A DNA stretch of 37,928 nt from Endomicrobium sp. (GCA_031266185.1 JAISBM010000027.1:1-37928), one strand, 5' to 3'; positions 25,998 to 37,140 are shown, counted from the stretch's first letter. Notes: generated from the sequence alone by a model not told the origin. A program made the numbers and translations.

Positions 25998-26477
25998 TCA
26001 CCAACGATAGTGAGCAAATGCCTTGTTAGCTTCTGCCATTTTGTGTGTGTCTTCCCTTTTCTTTATTGCAGCGCCTTCTTTTTTGCTGCCGTCAATAATT
26101 TCCTGTGCAAGTCGCTCGCACATTGGTTTGCCTGTTTTACTTCTTGCACTTTCTATTATCCAATTTATAGCAAGCGTTATAGAACGCGTTGACGATACTT
26201 CCATAGGAACCTGATATGTAGCTCCACCTACCCTGCGAGGTCTAACTTCTAAAAGAGGTCTAATATTTTCTATAGCTCTATTAAAAACTGATGCAGGATC
26301 TTCTCCAGTTTTTTCTTTTATAATATCGAAAGAATCATACGTAATCAATTCTGCTATACTCTTTTTACCTTCAAAATTAAGCTTACTTACAAACCTTGCT
26401 ATTACAACTGAACCAAATTTATAGTCCGGTTCAGGCAAACCTCTTTTTTCTTTTGGTTTTAGCGCTTTACGTGGCAT
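25998..26477 (-). CDS. rpsG: 30S ribosomal protein S7
   Basis: Nucleates assembly of the 30S head and lines the E site. 159 residues. MPRKALKPKEKRGLPEPDYK, KFVSKLNFEGKK-type core, EVRPRRVGGATYQVPMEV and the C-terminal KREDTHKMAEANKAFAHYRW are family features. It is 149 nt after rpsL and 94 nt before orf50, instead of being directly followed by fusA. Confidence 0.98.
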   Translation of the reverse strand: MPRKALKPKEKRGLPEPDYKFGSVVIARFVSKLNFEGKKSIAELITYDSFDIIKEKTGEDPASVFNRAIENIRPLLEVRPRRVGGATYQVPMEVSSTRSITLAINWIIESARSKTGKPMCERLAQEIIDGSKKEGAAIKKREDTHKMAEANKAFAHYRW

Positions 26478-26626
26478 TACAAATACCTCTTACTGTTAAA
26501 TTAATGCATATCTTTTTATGGTAACAAATATTCTGCTATCTTTTCAATCTACAAACAAATATGGTACTGAGTTTTAACCAACCACCACAAATCAAGTAGA
26601 TGTCTTTTTTGTTACAAGTAAATTTA

Positions 26627-27007
26627 CTATTTTGCAGCTTTGCCTTTCTTTGCACCGTATTTGCTTCTACTTTGTTTACGCCCATCAACACCAGCAGAGT
26701 CTAAAGTGCCTCTTACAATATGGTAGCGAACACCTGGTAAATCTTTTACACGTCCACCTCGAATAAGAACAAGCGAATGCTCTTGAAGGTTATGCCCTAC
26801 GCCCGGTATATAAGAAGAAACTTCATAGCCCGATGTAAGCCTTACTCTTGCAACTTTTCTTAAAGCAGAGTTAGGTTTTTTAGGTGTACTTGTATAAACT
26901 CTTGTACAAACGCCCCTTCTTTGTGGGCAATTTTTCAGTGCCGGTGATTTTGTTTTTCTAACAACGTTTTTTCTTCCGCTTCCAATTAACTGATTAATCG
27001 TTGGCAT
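26627..27007 (-). CDS. rpsL: 30S ribosomal protein S12
   Basis: Decoding-centre protein controlling accuracy. 126 residues. [20 protein letters not shown] (27-46) and [20 protein letters not shown] are invariant. Lys43, the classic streptomycin-resistance position, is wild type, as is the KDLPGVRYH loop. It starts only 25 nt after rpoC, joining the beta and str operons. Confidence 0.98.
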   Translation of the reverse strand: MPTINQLIGSGRKNVVRKTKSPALKNCPQRRGVCTRVYTSTPKKPNSALRKVARVRLTSGYEVSSYIPGVGHNLQEHSLVLIRGGRVKDLPGVRYHIVRGTLDSAGVDGRKQSRSKYGAKKGKAAK

Positions 27008-27032
27008 TGTATTGTTTTCCTTAAAATAAATT

Positions 27033-30000
27033 TTACTTGTTATTTTCTATTCTTGCTTCAACTAAACCAGTCCCAGCTGGTATCAAATGTCCAATAGAAA
27101 CATTTTCTTTCAATCCAACCAAGTTGTCAACTTGCCCTGACACAGCCGCTTCAGTTAATATTCTTGTTGTCTCTTGGAAAGAAGCAGCAGAAATAAATGA
27201 ATCTGAAGACAATGAAGCTTTAGTTATACCCAAAAGTATAGGATGAGCTACTGGCGCTTTTTTGTTATCTGTTTTTAAAGCTTTTCTGTCCATTTCATAC
27301 TTGTGCCTTGAAACTATTTCGCCATTTAAGTATTTACTTTTTCCAGAGTCTATAATTCTTACGTTAGAAAGCATTTGCCTTACTATAATTTCTATGTGTT
27401 TATCGTTTATAGTTACACCTTGAAGTCTATACACCTGCTGAATTTCATTTACAAGATATTCTTGTACTTCTTTTGGACCTTTAACCTTAAGAATATCATG
27501 CGGATTTACTGCCCCATCTGAAAGAGCTTCCCCTTCTTTGACATTATCTCCTTCATACACAACCAAATGACGGCCAGTAGGGATCAAATAACTTTTCTTT
27601 ATTTTTGTTTCAGGGTTTTCAACTTCAACTTTTATACTACCTTTTGCAGTTGCTCCACCTAAATGTACTATGCCGTCAATTTCAGAAACAACAGCAGAAT
27701 TTTTTGGTTTTCTGCCTTCAAAAAGTTCTGTAACTCTAGGCAGTCCTCCAGTAATATCTTTTGACTTAGACACTTCTTGAGGAATCTTGGCTAAAACATC
27801 GCCAGCTTTAACTTTGCCTCCATCATGACAGACAAGAGTTGTGTCCACTGGAAGAGGGTATTCTACATTTGTTTTGTCCTCTTTTTTTACGACAATTCTA
27901 GGACTTCTTCTATCTGAATGATGTTCAATAATAACTCTTTCTATTTGCCCTGTTATTTTTGATTTTTCTTTTTGTAAAGTTATGCCATCTTTTACATCAA
28001 TAAAATGTACTGTTCCCTCAAACTCTGAAATAATAGGCTTTGAATGAGGGTCCCATCTAGCCATTAACACATTTTTCTTTACGCCTGTTGCAGCATCAAT
28101 CTTAACTTCCACCTTTTGGCCATCTTGCACATCTATTATAGCGCCATAAGGAATCTGATAAACTTGACGGCGATGTACAGGAGATTCCGTAAAAGATAAT
28201 TCTGTATTTCTGCTTACAACAATAGTTTCGCCATCCCTGTTTACAATTGTTTTTAAATTGTAGTAATCTGCAGTACCGTTATTTTCAGCATAAATTTCAG
28301 AACGAGAAACAACACGACTTGCAGCTCCCCCTATATGGAATGTCCTAAGAGTGAGCTGTGTGCCAGGCTCTCCTATTGACTGTGCAGCAATAATACCGAC
28401 AGCTTCACCAATGTCAACTTGGTTGCCTGTAGCAGGGTTTACTCCATAACATTTTGCACAAACGCCATGTTCTGCCTCACAAGTTAATACGCTTCTAATA
28501 CCTATTTTATCTATGCCTGCTTCAACAAGCCTTTTAGCTTTTTTAGGGGTTATAAGCTCCCCTCTCTTTATTATAATTTCATCACGAACAATATCTACCA
28601 CGTTATCTAAAGCAATTCTTCCTGCCACACGTTCGTCTATGTTTTCAATCACTTCATCGCCACTGTGAAGAGTGCCGATAAACACACCATTTACAGTTTT
28701 GCAGTCTTCTTCTGTTACAACAACATCGTGAGCTACGTCCACAAGCCTTCTAGTTAAGTATCCAGCTTCTGCAGTTTTTAAAGCTGTGTCTGCTAAACCT
28801 TTACGACCCCCGTGAGTAGAAATAAAGTATTCTAAAACAGAAAGACCTTCTCTGAAATTTGAGATAATAGGAGTTTCTATAATTTCTCCTATACCTCCTG
28901 TCAGCTTCTTTTGTGGTTTAGCCATAAGACCACGCATACCAGCAAGCTGTCTTACCTGCTGACGAGAACCTCTAGCTCCTGAATCTGCCATCATAAACAC
29001 AGAATTAAAACGACTTTGCCCTTCTTTATAGTCTTCTGTCTCTTCTTTTCTCATCTCGTCAAACATAATGTCAGCAACTTCGTCTGTAACTCTTGTCCAA
29101 ATATCTATAATTTTGTTATAGCGTTCCAATTCCGTTATCAAACCAAGTTTTGCTTGTTTTTCAATTTCTTTAATTTTTGCTTTTGCTTCTTTTACAAGTT
29201 TTTCTTTTTTAGGAGGAACTTTCATCTCATCTATAGAGATGGACACACCAGAAAGAGTAGCGTACTTGTAACCCATCTTTTTTATCTCGTCTAAAAAAAC
29301 AGCGGTTCTATATTGGCCAAGTTCTTTATAACACCTGTCAACAAGGACACCTAAATCCTTTTTAGAAATGTTTTTATTTTGATAACCTAAAGCATAAGAA
29401 CCGTCTTCATTTTTTGGAAGTTGTTCATTAAATATAACTCTTCCAACAGTAGTATAATTTAAAACATCTTTACCCTCTTCAGATTTATAATTTTTCCATT
29501 TGCTTACGTCTTTCTGTTGATCACTTTTAAGTTTTTCGTCTCTTATGTTTGTTATACCCAAAACTTTAATTTTTGCTTGTAAATCAACTTTTTTAGCTTG
29601 ATAAGCACTAATTACTTCACTTACAGATGAGAAAATTTTGCCTTCTCCAGTAACACCTGGCTTCTCTTTTGTAAGATAAGAGATGCCTAAAACTATATCC
29701 TCAGAAGGAATAGCAATCGGTTTTCCCGAAGATGGAGACAAAATATTTCTTGTGGCCATCATTAAAACTTTTGCTTCAAGTTGAGCTTCAAGAGATATTG
29801 GCAAATGTACTGCCATTTGATCTCCATCAAAGTCAGCGTTAAAAGCAGCGCAAGTTAAAGGATGAAGTTGTATAGATTTGCCTTCAATTAGTACTGGCTC
29901 AAAAGCTTGAATACCAAGTCTATGCAATGTAGGAGCTCTGTTTAACAAAACAGGATGATTTTTAGTAACTTGTTCAAGTATGCTCCAAACTTTGGCATCG

Positions 30001-31772
30001 CTTCTTTCTAACATCCTTCTTGCAGATTTTAGCGTAGTGTTTTCCTGTTTGATTAACTCTTTTATAATAAAAGGTTTAAACAACTCTAAAGCCATTTCTT
30101 TTGGAAGTCCACATTGATTCAACTTTAAGTTTGGACCTACAACAATAACGCTTCTTCCGGAATAGTCTACTCTTTTACCAAGCAAATTCTGTCTAAAACG
30201 ACCTTGTTTGCCTTTTAATGTATCTGACAAAGATTTAAGAGGCCTGTTACTTGCACCTGTAACAGGTCTTGTTCTTGAATCGTTATCTATTAAAGCGTCA
30301 ACAGCTTCTTGTAAAAGTCTCTTTTCGTTATTTATCATAACAGTAGGAGCTTTTAATTGTTCTATATGACGAAGCCTGTTGTTTCTGTTAATAATCCTTC
30401 TATACAGGTCGTTTAAGTCAGACGCTGCAAACCTTCCGCCATCCAAAGCTACAAGAGGCCTTAAATCTGGAGGAATTACAGGAAGAATTGTCAAAATCAT
30501 CCACTCTGGCCTTGTATTAGAACTTAAGAACCCTTCTAACACTCTTAACTTTTTAACAAGTCTTGCTCTTTCTGCGTCAGACTTTGTTTTTTTAATTTCT
30601 ACATGAATATTTTTTACTTCTTCCAAGTTAATATTTTCTAATAACTTTCTTATAGCAGAAGCACCTATATCCACTTTTAAAGAATTTCCATAACCATTTT
30701 TTATATCTTTAAGATCGCTTTCCTCAAGAAGAGCAACATTGTCCGGCTTTAAAAAGTTCTTTACAAAAGGGATATCGTTTCTAGAAATTTCTATCCTCAA
30801 ATGCCCTTCATATTTTTTTAAAGATTCCGGGTCTTTTCTAAGACTGCTAAAAATTTTATCTTTTTCTATATCAAAAAACTCTATTCTAATTTTTTTGTCA
30901 GGTTCTGTTATAAAAACAGTTTCGCCTTTTGCGGTATGCTGAGAAAGAATTCTTTTTATTTCATTGCGACTTACAGGGTCTAAATCACTATAATAATATA
31001 CACAATGAGGTTTAAAATAAACTTTATAGTACGTGTCACCTTTTTGTATGTTTGAAAGTATCTTTTTAGCTGCCTCGTCTGTAGACATGTCAAACAAACT
31101 AGCCTGACTTTTAAGCATAAGTTTAAGTTGTTTTAAAGCTTTCTGAGAGTCAGTGTCTAAAGATATTTCTTCTGCAACTATACCGTCTACTATATGTTTA
31201 AACTCTTCTTTAACCACAGGACTGTCAATCCCATATTTAAACAAGTCAAACTCTTCACTTTTTAAAAGCATGCCTTTTTCTATTGTAGAAACAACTCCAG
31301 CTCTATCTTTTAAAGTTTCTGTTACAACATACTCTGTATAATAAACAACCTTCTCAAGATCAGAAATTTTCATATTAAGAAGAATTCCTATCCTTGAGGG
31401 AGGTTTTCTTAAAAACCATAAATGAGCAACAGGAACAGCAAGAGCTATATGACCAAACCTTTCCCTTCTTACCTTAGCCTCAGTTACCTCAACACCACAC
31501 CTGTCACAAATTGTTCCTTTATGTTTTACGTACTTATATTTCCCACAATGACATTCCCAATCTTTTGTAGGTCCAAAAATTCTGTCACAAAACAAACCAT
31601 CTCTTTCCGGTTTAAAGGTTCTATAATTTATAGTTTCTGGTTTTTTTACTTCACCATAAGACCACATTTTTATTTCGTCAGGACTTGCAACAGTAATTTT
31701 AACAGCATCAAAATCTGTAAAATTAAGATTGTCTGTTTTTTTCTTTTGATTTTGAAAGTTTGTTTTAGCCAT
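27033..31772 (-). CDS. rpoC: RNA polymerase beta-prime subunit
   Basis: Catalytic subunit of RNA polymerase. With ATG at 31772 the protein is 1579 residues. An in-frame GTG at 31787 would add five, but the only SD (AAAGG, 31787-31791) lies upstream of the ATG and overlaps that GTG. N-terminal zinc site C74, C76, C89, C92; catalytic NADFDGDQM with Mg-binding Asp 647, 649 and 651; second zinc site C1024, C1098, C1105, C1108. The length exceeds E. coli (1407), and much of the excess is in the N-terminal half (about 150-350). It starts 26 nt after rpoB. Confidence 0.98.
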   Translation of the reverse strand: MAKTNFQNQKKKTDNLNFTDFDAVKITVASPDEIKMWSYGEVKKPETINYRTFKPERDGLFCDRIFGPTKDWECHCGKYKYVKHKGTICDRCGVEVTEAKVRRERFGHIALAVPVAHLWFLRKPPSRIGILLNMKISDLEKVVYYTEYVVTETLKDRAGVVSTIEKGMLLKSEEFDLFKYGIDSPVVKEEFKHIVDGIVAEEISLDTDSQKALKQLKLMLKSQASLFDMSTDEAAKKILSNIQKGDTYYKVYFKPHCVYYYSDLDPVSRNEIKRILSQHTAKGETVFITEPDKKIRIEFFDIEKDKIFSSLRKDPESLKKYEGHLRIEISRNDIPFVKNFLKPDNVALLEESDLKDIKNGYGNSLKVDIGASAIRKLLENINLEEVKNIHVEIKKTKSDAERARLVKKLRVLEGFLSSNTRPEWMILTILPVIPPDLRPLVALDGGRFAASDLNDLYRRIINRNNRLRHIEQLKAPTVMINNEKRLLQEAVDALIDNDSRTRPVTGASNRPLKSLSDTLKGKQGRFRQNLLGKRVDYSGRSVIVVGPNLKLNQCGLPKEMALELFKPFIIKELIKQENTTLKSARRMLERSDAKVWSILEQVTKNHPVLLNRAPTLHRLGIQAFEPVLIEGKSIQLHPLTCAAFNADFDGDQMAVHLPISLEAQLEAKVLMMATRNILSPSSGKPIAIPSEDIVLGISYLTKEKPGVTGEGKIFSSVSEVISAYQAKKVDLQAKIKVLGITNIRDEKLKSDQQKDVSKWKNYKSEEGKDVLNYTTVGRVIFNEQLPKNEDGSYALGYQNKNISKKDLGVLVDRCYKELGQYRTAVFLDEIKKMGYKYATLSGVSISIDEMKVPPKKEKLVKEAKAKIKEIEKQAKLGLITELERYNKIIDIWTRVTDEVADIMFDEMRKEETEDYKEGQSRFNSVFMMADSGARGSRQQVRQLAGMRGLMAKPQKKLTGGIGEIIETPIISNFREGLSVLEYFISTHGGRKGLADTALKTAEAGYLTRRLVDVAHDVVVTEEDCKTVNGVFIGTLHSGDEVIENIDERVAGRIALDNVVDIVRDEIIIKRGELITPKKAKRLVEAGIDKIGIRSVLTCEAEHGVCAKCYGVNPATGNQVDIGEAVGIIAAQSIGEPGTQLTLRTFHIGGAASRVVSRSEIYAENNGTADYYNLKTIVNRDGETIVVSRNTELSFTESPVHRRQVYQIPYGAIIDVQDGQKVEVKIDAATGVKKNVLMARWDPHSKPIISEFEGTVHFIDVKDGITLQKEKSKITGQIERVIIEHHSDRRSPRIVVKKEDKTNVEYPLPVDTTLVCHDGGKVKAGDVLAKIPQEVSKSKDITGGLPRVTELFEGRKPKNSAVVSEIDGIVHLGGATAKGSIKVEVENPETKIKKSYLIPTGRHLVVYEGDNVKEGEALSDGAVNPHDILKVKGPKEVQEYLVNEIQQVYRLQGVTINDKHIEIIVRQMLSNVRIIDSGKSKYLNGEIVSRHKYEMDRKALKTDNKKAPVAHPILLGITKASLSSDSFISAASFQETTRILTEAAVSGQVDNLVGLKENVSIGHLIPAGTGLVEARIENNK

Positions 31773-31797
31773 TATTTTTATTAACACCTTTCGTTTT

Positions 31798-34700
31798 TTA
31801 TTGTTTATCTTGTTTGTCGTTCTTTAAAAGTTCAACATTAAGGCTTAAAGCTTTAAGTTCACTTACCAAAACTTTAAACGATTCAGGAACGCCAGGCTTA
31901 GATATCGACCCGCCTCTAACAATCGAGTCATACATTTTTATTCTGCCATCAACATCGTCAGATTTTACCGTTAAAAACTCTTGCAAAATATGAGCAGCAC
32001 CGTAACCTTCTATAGCCCAAACTTCCATTTCTCCAAACCTCTGCCCTCCAAACTGAGATTTGCCACCTAAAGGTTGGCGAGTAATAAGAGAGTAAGGACC
32101 GATAGATCTTGCATGCATTTTGTCTTCTACAAGATGGTTAAGTTTCATAACATACATAAGACCAACAGTTATCTTTTCCATAAACGGCTCGCCAGTTCTA
32201 CCATCATACAAAGTAACCCTACAATCGTCTGAGGGCAAACTTTCAGATGCCCATTTATTTAAAGCACTTTCAAGTTCTTTGCCCTTCAACCCTTGAGCAG
32301 ACAACACTTTCTTTTTATCTTTCAACAACTTTTCTTTTGCTTTTCTTACATAACTTTTTATTTGCTCTTCACTTGCACCATCAAACACAGGAGTTTCCAT
32401 CTGAGTGCCAAGTTCTTTGCCTGCCCAACCCAACATAATTTCAAGCAGCTGACCCACATTCATACGCGAAGGTATAGCAAGAGGAGAAAGTACACAATCT
32501 ACTGGCGTACCGTCTGGCAGTCTTGGCATATCTTCTACTGGCAATATTCTTGCCACAACACCTTTGTTCCCATGTCTTCCTGCAAGTTTATCTCCAACTT
32601 GAACTTTAAGTTTTGCTGCAATGTAAACTTTTACAGTTTTATTGACAGAAACTGGCAAATCGTCGCCTTTTTTAAACCTTTCTTTTTCAGATTCATAATT
32701 ATTTCTCAAAATACTTTCTTTCTCTTCATACAAAGCTTCTACTTTTGCAATATCAGACTTTTTAGTATTTGCAAGTTGTTCTTTTTTATCTTTGCGCAGT
32801 TTAGTTCTTGCTGCCTCATAAACTTCCCGCATTGATTCTATTTTTTTGCTTCTTTCTTTTTCTGTGAGTTTTTCAAGCCTTATAAAAGTTCTTACAGCTA
32901 TCACCTTGCCTGTCACTCCAGGCGGAACACGCAAAGAAGCATCTTGCACATCTTCGGCTTTTTTGCCAAACAATACTCTTAAAAGCCTTTCTTCAGGAGT
33001 TGACTGTTGTTCCCCTTTAGGAGTTGTTTTTCCTACTAAAATATCGCCTCTTTGAACAGTTGAACCTATTTTAATTACACCGTCTTCGTCAAGACTTAAA
33101 AGATCTTCCGCTCCCACATTTGGAATGTCTTTTGTTATTTCTTCTGGGCGACTTTTTGTCTCTCTGGCTTCTGTTTGGAACTCTTTTATATGCACCGAAG
33201 TGAACTTGTCGTCCTGTATCAACTTTTCTGAAAGTAGCATTGCATCTTCAAAATTATAACCGCCCCAAGGCATATACGCAACAAGAAGGTTCTGACCTAA
33301 AGAAAGCTGTCCTTGGTTAGTAGCTGGCCCGTCTGCTATTATCTGCCCTTTTTTTACAATGTCACCCAAAACCACTAAAGATTTTTGGTTAATGCAAGTA
33401 TCTTGATTTGAACGAGCATATTTTCTTAAATTGTATGTTTCTATCTTGCCATTTTTTGTGTAAATCATTACTTGATCAGAAGAAACAGAAACAACTTCTC
33501 CATCTGTATTAGCTGTCACCACAACTCTAGAATCTCGTGCGACTTTTTCTTCTATTCCTGTACTAACTATAGGAGGCTCTGTAACCAAAAGCGGTACACC
33601 TTGACGTTGCATGTTACAGCCCATTAAAGCGCGGTTTGCATCGTCATGTTCCAGAAATGGTATCAAAGCAGCAGAGACAGATATTACCTGTACAGGCGAA
33701 ATATCCATATAATCTACTTTTGAAGGAGGTTGAAATAAAAAGTCGTCCCATTTACGTCCTTGCACAGAATCTGTAACAATATTTCCTTTAGAGTCTAAAG
33801 GAGTGTTAGCTTGCGCAACGAAAAACTCGTCCTCTTGATCTGCAGTTAAATATTCAATTTTGTCTGTAGCTTTACCATTTTCTACTTTTTTGTACGGAGT
33901 TTCTATTAAACCATAAGGGTTTACTCTAGCAAAAGTTGCAAGAGATGTTATTAAACCAATGTTTGGCCCTTCGGGAGTCTCAATAGGACAAACTCTCCCG
34001 TAATGGGTATGATGAACATCTCTAACTTCAAAACCTGCTCTTTTTCTGTTTAGCCCTCCAGGCCCTAAAGCCGAAAGTCTTCTTTTATGAGTAAGCTCTG
34101 CTAAAGGATTTATTTGGTCCATAAACTGAGAAAGCTGTGAAGTTCCAAAAAATTTTCTTACCTGAGCAGCAAATTGTGTAATATTTATAATAGACCTCGG
34201 AGTCGCACTAGCTTTGTCTTGGTTGTTCATATGCTCTTTTACAATCCTTGCCATTTGAACAAGACCAATCCTAATTTGGTTTTCTAACAATTCTCCAACA
34301 GACCTTACACGCCTATTACCCAAATGGTCAATATCGTCTAATCCTATTTTAATAGTTTGTTTGTCTTCACTAAATTCAGTTTCCCCATTAGAGAGCATTA
34401 AAAAACATTTTAATGTAGCTACTATATCTTCCCTAATAAGTGTTCTGCTCGTTTCTTTAGGTATAGGCAGTTTAAATTTTTTCTCGTAATATTGGAATAT
34501 GGGTAACAATTTTTTTAATATTTTATATCTTCCGACACTTGTCAAGTCGTACTTTCTTACTGACTTAAAAAGCAACTCTTCCAAGAACCCTTGTGCTCTT
34601 TCTTGCATAATAAATTCTTGAGTTTTTAAAACTCTATATATATGATTAACAGCTTCTTTTTGAGTCTTAATTGTATCTTTTTTTAAAGTTAAAACTATCG

Positions 34701-35541
34701 AGATGTCTTTTAAAACTTTAACTTTGTCAATACCTAAAGCTTTAATCTTTTTTATAGACTCTTCTTTTAATTCTTTGCCAATATCTAAAATTACTTCACC
34801 TGTGGACGCGTCATAAACATCTTCTGCTAAATACTCAATATTCATAGACGCACTAAGAGAAGTCAGAGCAACTTCTTTCTTTTCTTTAAAAAGATTTATA
34901 ATTTCTTCATCTGACTCAAACCCTAGAGCACGTAAAAGAGTAGTTGCGTATATTTTTCTTTTACGGTCAATTCTCACATATAAAATACCATTTTGGTCAA
35001 ACTCAAACTCAACCCAAGCTCCTCTGTAAGGTATTATCCTTGCAAAATATAAAGGTTTTCCTGTTACAGTAACCTTCTTTTCTTCATCTTCTTCAAAAAC
35101 AACACCAGGAGAACGGTGTATTTGGCTTACAACAACACGTTCTGCACCGTTTATTATAAATGTTGCTGTGTCTGTCATTAAAGGGATATCACCAAAATAA
35201 ACTTCTTGCTCAGAAAGTTCTTTTTCTTTCCCATCTTCTTTCCTATGCATAAGCCTTAACTTTATTTTTAAAGGAGCCGAATAAGTAGCGTTTCTAGCAA
35301 TAGACTCTTCAACAGAGTATTTTGTGGTACCAAAAGAATAAGAAACATATTCTAAAACTAAACTCTCATCTGAGTTAGTTAAAGGAAATATATCTCTAAA
35401 AGCTCCCTCTAAACCCTGGAACTTTCTTTTTTCAGGAGCAACACCTTGCTGCAAAAACTCAGCAAAAGAATCCTTTTGCATTTTTAAAAGAAGCGGTGGG
35501 TCTACAGGGGCTGCAATTTTTCCAAAATTAACTTTATTCAT
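31798..35541 (-). CDS. rpoB: RNA polymerase beta subunit
   Basis: Forms the catalytic cleft with beta-prime and binds rifampicin. 1247 residues. The rifampicin region begins at G466: GTSQLSQFMDQINPL and ELTHKRRLSALGPGG. The main resistance positions look sensitive (Q472, D475, H485, S490 equivalent to E. coli 513, 516, 526, 531). Other motifs: RVCPIETPEGPNIGLI, MPWGGYNFEDAMLLSE, DKLAGRHGNKGVV and the C-terminal GGKSQFGGQRFGEMEVWAIE. 112 bp after rplL, with a hairpin between. Confidence 0.99.
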   Translation of the reverse strand: MNKVNFGKIAAPVDPPLLLKMQKDSFAEFLQQGVAPEKRKFQGLEGAFRDIFPLTNSDESLVLEYVSYSFGTTKYSVEESIARNATYSAPLKIKLRLMHRKEDGKEKELSEQEVYFGDIPLMTDTATFIINGAERVVVSQIHRSPGVVFEEDEEKKVTVTGKPLYFARIIPYRGAWVEFEFDQNGILYVRIDRKRKIYATTLLRALGFESDEEIINLFKEKKEVALTSLSASMNIEYLAEDVYDASTGEVILDIGKELKEESIKKIKALGIDKVKVLKDISIVLTLKKDTIKTQKEAVNHIYRVLKTQEFIMQERAQGFLEELLFKSVRKYDLTSVGRYKILKKLLPIFQYYEKKFKLPIPKETSRTLIREDIVATLKCFLMLSNGETEFSEDKQTIKIGLDDIDHLGNRRVRSVGELLENQIRIGLVQMARIVKEHMNNQDKASATPRSIINITQFAAQVRKFFGTSQLSQFMDQINPLAELTHKRRLSALGPGGLNRKRAGFEVRDVHHTHYGRVCPIETPEGPNIGLITSLATFARVNPYGLIETPYKKVENGKATDKIEYLTADQEDEFFVAQANTPLDSKGNIVTDSVQGRKWDDFLFQPPSKVDYMDISPVQVISVSAALIPFLEHDDANRALMGCNMQRQGVPLLVTEPPIVSTGIEEKVARDSRVVVTANTDGEVVSVSSDQVMIYTKNGKIETYNLRKYARSNQDTCINQKSLVVLGDIVKKGQIIADGPATNQGQLSLGQNLLVAYMPWGGYNFEDAMLLSEKLIQDDKFTSVHIKEFQTEARETKSRPEEITKDIPNVGAEDLLSLDEDGVIKIGSTVQRGDILVGKTTPKGEQQSTPEERLLRVLFGKKAEDVQDASLRVPPGVTGKVIAVRTFIRLEKLTEKERSKKIESMREVYEAARTKLRKDKKEQLANTKKSDIAKVEALYEEKESILRNNYESEKERFKKGDDLPVSVNKTVKVYIAAKLKVQVGDKLAGRHGNKGVVARILPVEDMPRLPDGTPVDCVLSPLAIPSRMNVGQLLEIMLGWAGKELGTQMETPVFDGASEEQIKSYVRKAKEKLLKDKKKVLSAQGLKGKELESALNKWASESLPSDDCRVTLYDGRTGEPFMEKITVGLMYVMKLNHLVEDKMHARSIGPYSLITRQPLGGKSQFGGQRFGEMEVWAIEGYGAAHILQEFLTVKSDDVDGRIKMYDSIVRGGSISKPGVPESFKVLVSELKALSLNVELLKNDKQDKQ

Positions 35542-35580
35542 TATTTTTCAACCTGTTTTTTTTATTTTATATATACAAAC

Positions 35581-35621
35581 GACAGATAATACTTAATTAT
35601 ACATAATAAATATTATCTGTC
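35581..35621. promoter_or_regulatory. Perfect 11-bp hairpin in the rplL-rpoB gap
   Basis: GACAGATAATA (35581-35591) and TATTATCTGTC (35611-35621), loop 19 nt. On the minus strand it is followed by GTTTGTATATATAAAAT, not a clean T-run. In E. coli the same gap holds an attenuator and an RNase III site that set rpoBC output relative to rplJL; position suggests an analogous role here, by inference. Confidence 0.55.
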
Positions 35622-35653
35622 AACTACTATTCTAAATGTAAAATTTCTTAGGC

Positions 35654-36049
35654 TTACTTAAGTTCAACTGTTGCGCCTGCCTCTGTAAGCTTTTTCTTAA
35701 CTTCTTCAGCTTCTGCCTTTGCAACATTCTCTTTTACGGTTTTTGGCGCACTGTCAACTAAATCTTTTGCCTCTTTAAGACCAAGACCTGTAACTTCTCT
35801 TACAACTTTTATAACATTAATTTTACTTGCACCTGTTGAAGCAAGCACAACATTAAGCTCTGATTTTTCTTCCCCGCCTGTTGCTGGAGCTGCAGCACCA
35901 CCTGCTACTGGAGTTGCCGCTACTGCTACTGGAGCTGCCCCCGCTGATACGCCAAACTTTTCCTCTAAAGCTTTTACAAGCTCTGAAAGCTCAACAACTG
36001 ACAAAGAAGAAATTGCTTTAATCAACTGATCTTTTGATAATTCTGCCAT
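35654..36049 (-). CDS. rplL: 50S ribosomal protein L7/L12
   Basis: Multi-copy stalk protein that recruits translation GTPases. 131 residues. N-terminal dimerisation domain ([20 protein letters not shown]), alanine/glycine/valine-rich hinge ([20 protein letters not shown]) and the C-terminal domain with [20 protein letters not shown] / [11 protein letters not shown]. It lies 203 nt after rplJ, an unusually long gap, with an SD GGAGGG just before the ATG. Confidence 0.98.
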   Translation of the reverse strand: MAELSKDQLIKAISSLSVVELSELVKALEEKFGVSAGAAPVAVAATPVAGGAAAPATGGEEKSELNVVLASTGASKINVIKVVREVTGLGLKEAKDLVDSAPKTVKENVAKAEAEEVKKKLTEAGATVELK

Positions 36050-36102
36050 TTTTACTACCCTCCAATTATTAACTTCTTTTTTTGTTTCTTATTTTTACAA
36101 CT

Positions 36103-36186
36103 CTTTGCTAAAAAACTTAGACAAAATTTCAACGCAAAACACTTTCAAACTAAGACGAAGTATTTTGAATGTTTTGCTAAGCAAAA
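36103..36186. other. Nested inverted repeats in the rplJ-rplL gap
   Basis: GCAAAACACTTTCAAA (36134-36149) pairs with TTTTGAATGTTTTGC (36163-36177) with a 2-nt bulge. CTTTGCTA/TAGCAAAAG and CTTAG/CTAAG arms flank it (36103-36186), so a large hairpin can form. The adjoining 36187-36252 shows nothing else. It may modulate the L10:L12 ratio or be a worn palindromic element. Confidence 0.5.
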
Positions 36187-36252
36187 GTGAGAGAAGTTTG
36201 CTTTCATGTCAAATGAACGCGGGATTTGCGATCAAAAATTCAAAAAACAAAT

Positions 36253-36768
36253 CTAAGCGGCTTGTTTCTTTGCGATTGCGTCTAATACTGTAACCAATCC
36301 TCTTATATTTGCTGCTAACACATTTATAAATCCCGATATAGGAGTCTGCATACTGCCCAACATCCTTACAATGAGAACTTCTCTAGAAGGTAGTTCCGAC
36401 AAACGGAACACAACAGCAGCATCAACAAATTTGCCTTCTAAATAACCTGCTCTAACTTTCAATTTTGCATGTGTCTTTGCAAAGTCCATAACAATTTTTG
36501 CAGGAGAAACAACATCTCTGTTCTCAATAACAAGAGCTGTAGGGCCAGAAAATTTATCGCCACCACTAATACCAGCTTCTTTAAGAGCTATTTGGCTAAG
36601 AGTGTTTTTAACAATTGCATACTCGCTATTTTGAGCACGAAGTTTTGAGCGAAGTTCTGAAACCTCTTCCACTGTAAGGCCATGATATTCTGTTAATATC
36701 ATACCTTTCATGGACTTAAACTTCTCTGTCAAAACTTTTACAACTTCTTGATTTTTTACATTTGGCAT
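36253..36768 (-). CDS. rplJ: 50S ribosomal protein L10
   Basis: Base of the L7/L12 stalk and usual autoregulator of its operon. 171 residues. MPNVKNQEVVKVLTEKFKSM, ILTEYHGLTVEEVSELRSKL, EYAIVKNTLSQIALKEAG and the C-terminal L12-binding helix are typical. SD TAGGAG. rplK and rplA, which normally precede it, are not here; the next gene upstream is 5S rRNA, with 480 bp between. The 60 nt before the start are G/U-rich with CACAC/GTGTG arms, possibly an L10 leader. Confidence 0.98.
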   Translation of the reverse strand: MPNVKNQEVVKVLTEKFKSMKGMILTEYHGLTVEEVSELRSKLRAQNSEYAIVKNTLSQIALKEAGISGGDKFSGPTALVIENRDVVSPAKIVMDFAKTHAKLKVRAGYLEGKFVDAAVVFRLSELPSREVLIVRMLGSMQTPISGFINVLAANIRGLVTVLDAIAKKQAA

Positions 36769-36930
36769 TCTTTACTCCTATAACCATCAACTAACAATAT
36801 CCTATCGTTTAGAAACACACCCCAGCTTTTAACCCATTTCAGTAGTGTGGTTTTAATACATTAATTTTTTCAAGTTTCTTGTTAATTGTAACACCTGACC
36901 TTAAACCATATCCTTTACACTGCATATTTC

Positions 36931-37066
36931 TTATTTTTTGATTGAGGAGAATTGCCAAGCCCTATAACTAACGATACTTACTAAATCCACAACTTCTGTA
37001 CCATCGCTAAAAGTTAAAGCAAAAGATGACACTCTCAAAATAAACAAAAAAGCACAAATTAGTTTT
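36931..37066 (-). other. Possible remnant ORF with signal-peptide-like start
   Basis: An open frame on the minus strand encodes a basic start (IKKL), a hydrophobic stretch (ICAFLFILRVSSFA) and then LTFSDGTEVVDLVSIVSYRA, ending at TAA near 36931. The full open frame reaches an ATG at 37116, but that would run through the hairpin at 37081-37100 and has no SD; the natural start region has no ATG/GTG near the basic residues. It looks like the broken 5' end of a secreted-protein gene, or chance. The rest of this 480-bp gap (36769-36930, 37101-37249) holds hairpins and a possible leader only. Confidence 0.2.
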
Positions 37067-37080
37067 TTAATTAAATAAAA

Positions 37081-37100
37081 AACTTCTCGCGAGAGAAGTT
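37081..37100 (-). terminator. Hairpin with T-run, minus strand
   Basis: AACTTCTC (37081-37088) and GAGAAGTT (37093-37100), 8-bp perfect stem and a 4-nt loop; TTTTATTTAATT follows on the minus strand. A good intrinsic terminator shape for transcription arriving from the rRNA genes. Confidence 0.6.
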
Positions 37101-37140
37101 TAAATAATAAAAACATTAATTTCTTCGTCTCGGTAAGAAA

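Noticed and set aside
26870-26900. Streptomycin-resistance mutation in S12
   Set aside because: The PKKPNS segment is wild type with Lys43 intact.
34101-34170. Rifampicin-resistance change in RpoB
   Set aside because: Only the variable position equivalent to E. coli N518 (here Ile) differs; the main resistance positions are wild type, and other bacteria also vary at this site.
36781-36935. Defined promoter for rplJ
   Set aside because: Several TTGAAA or TTAACA-like hexamers occur, but none has a good -10 box at 16-18 nt.
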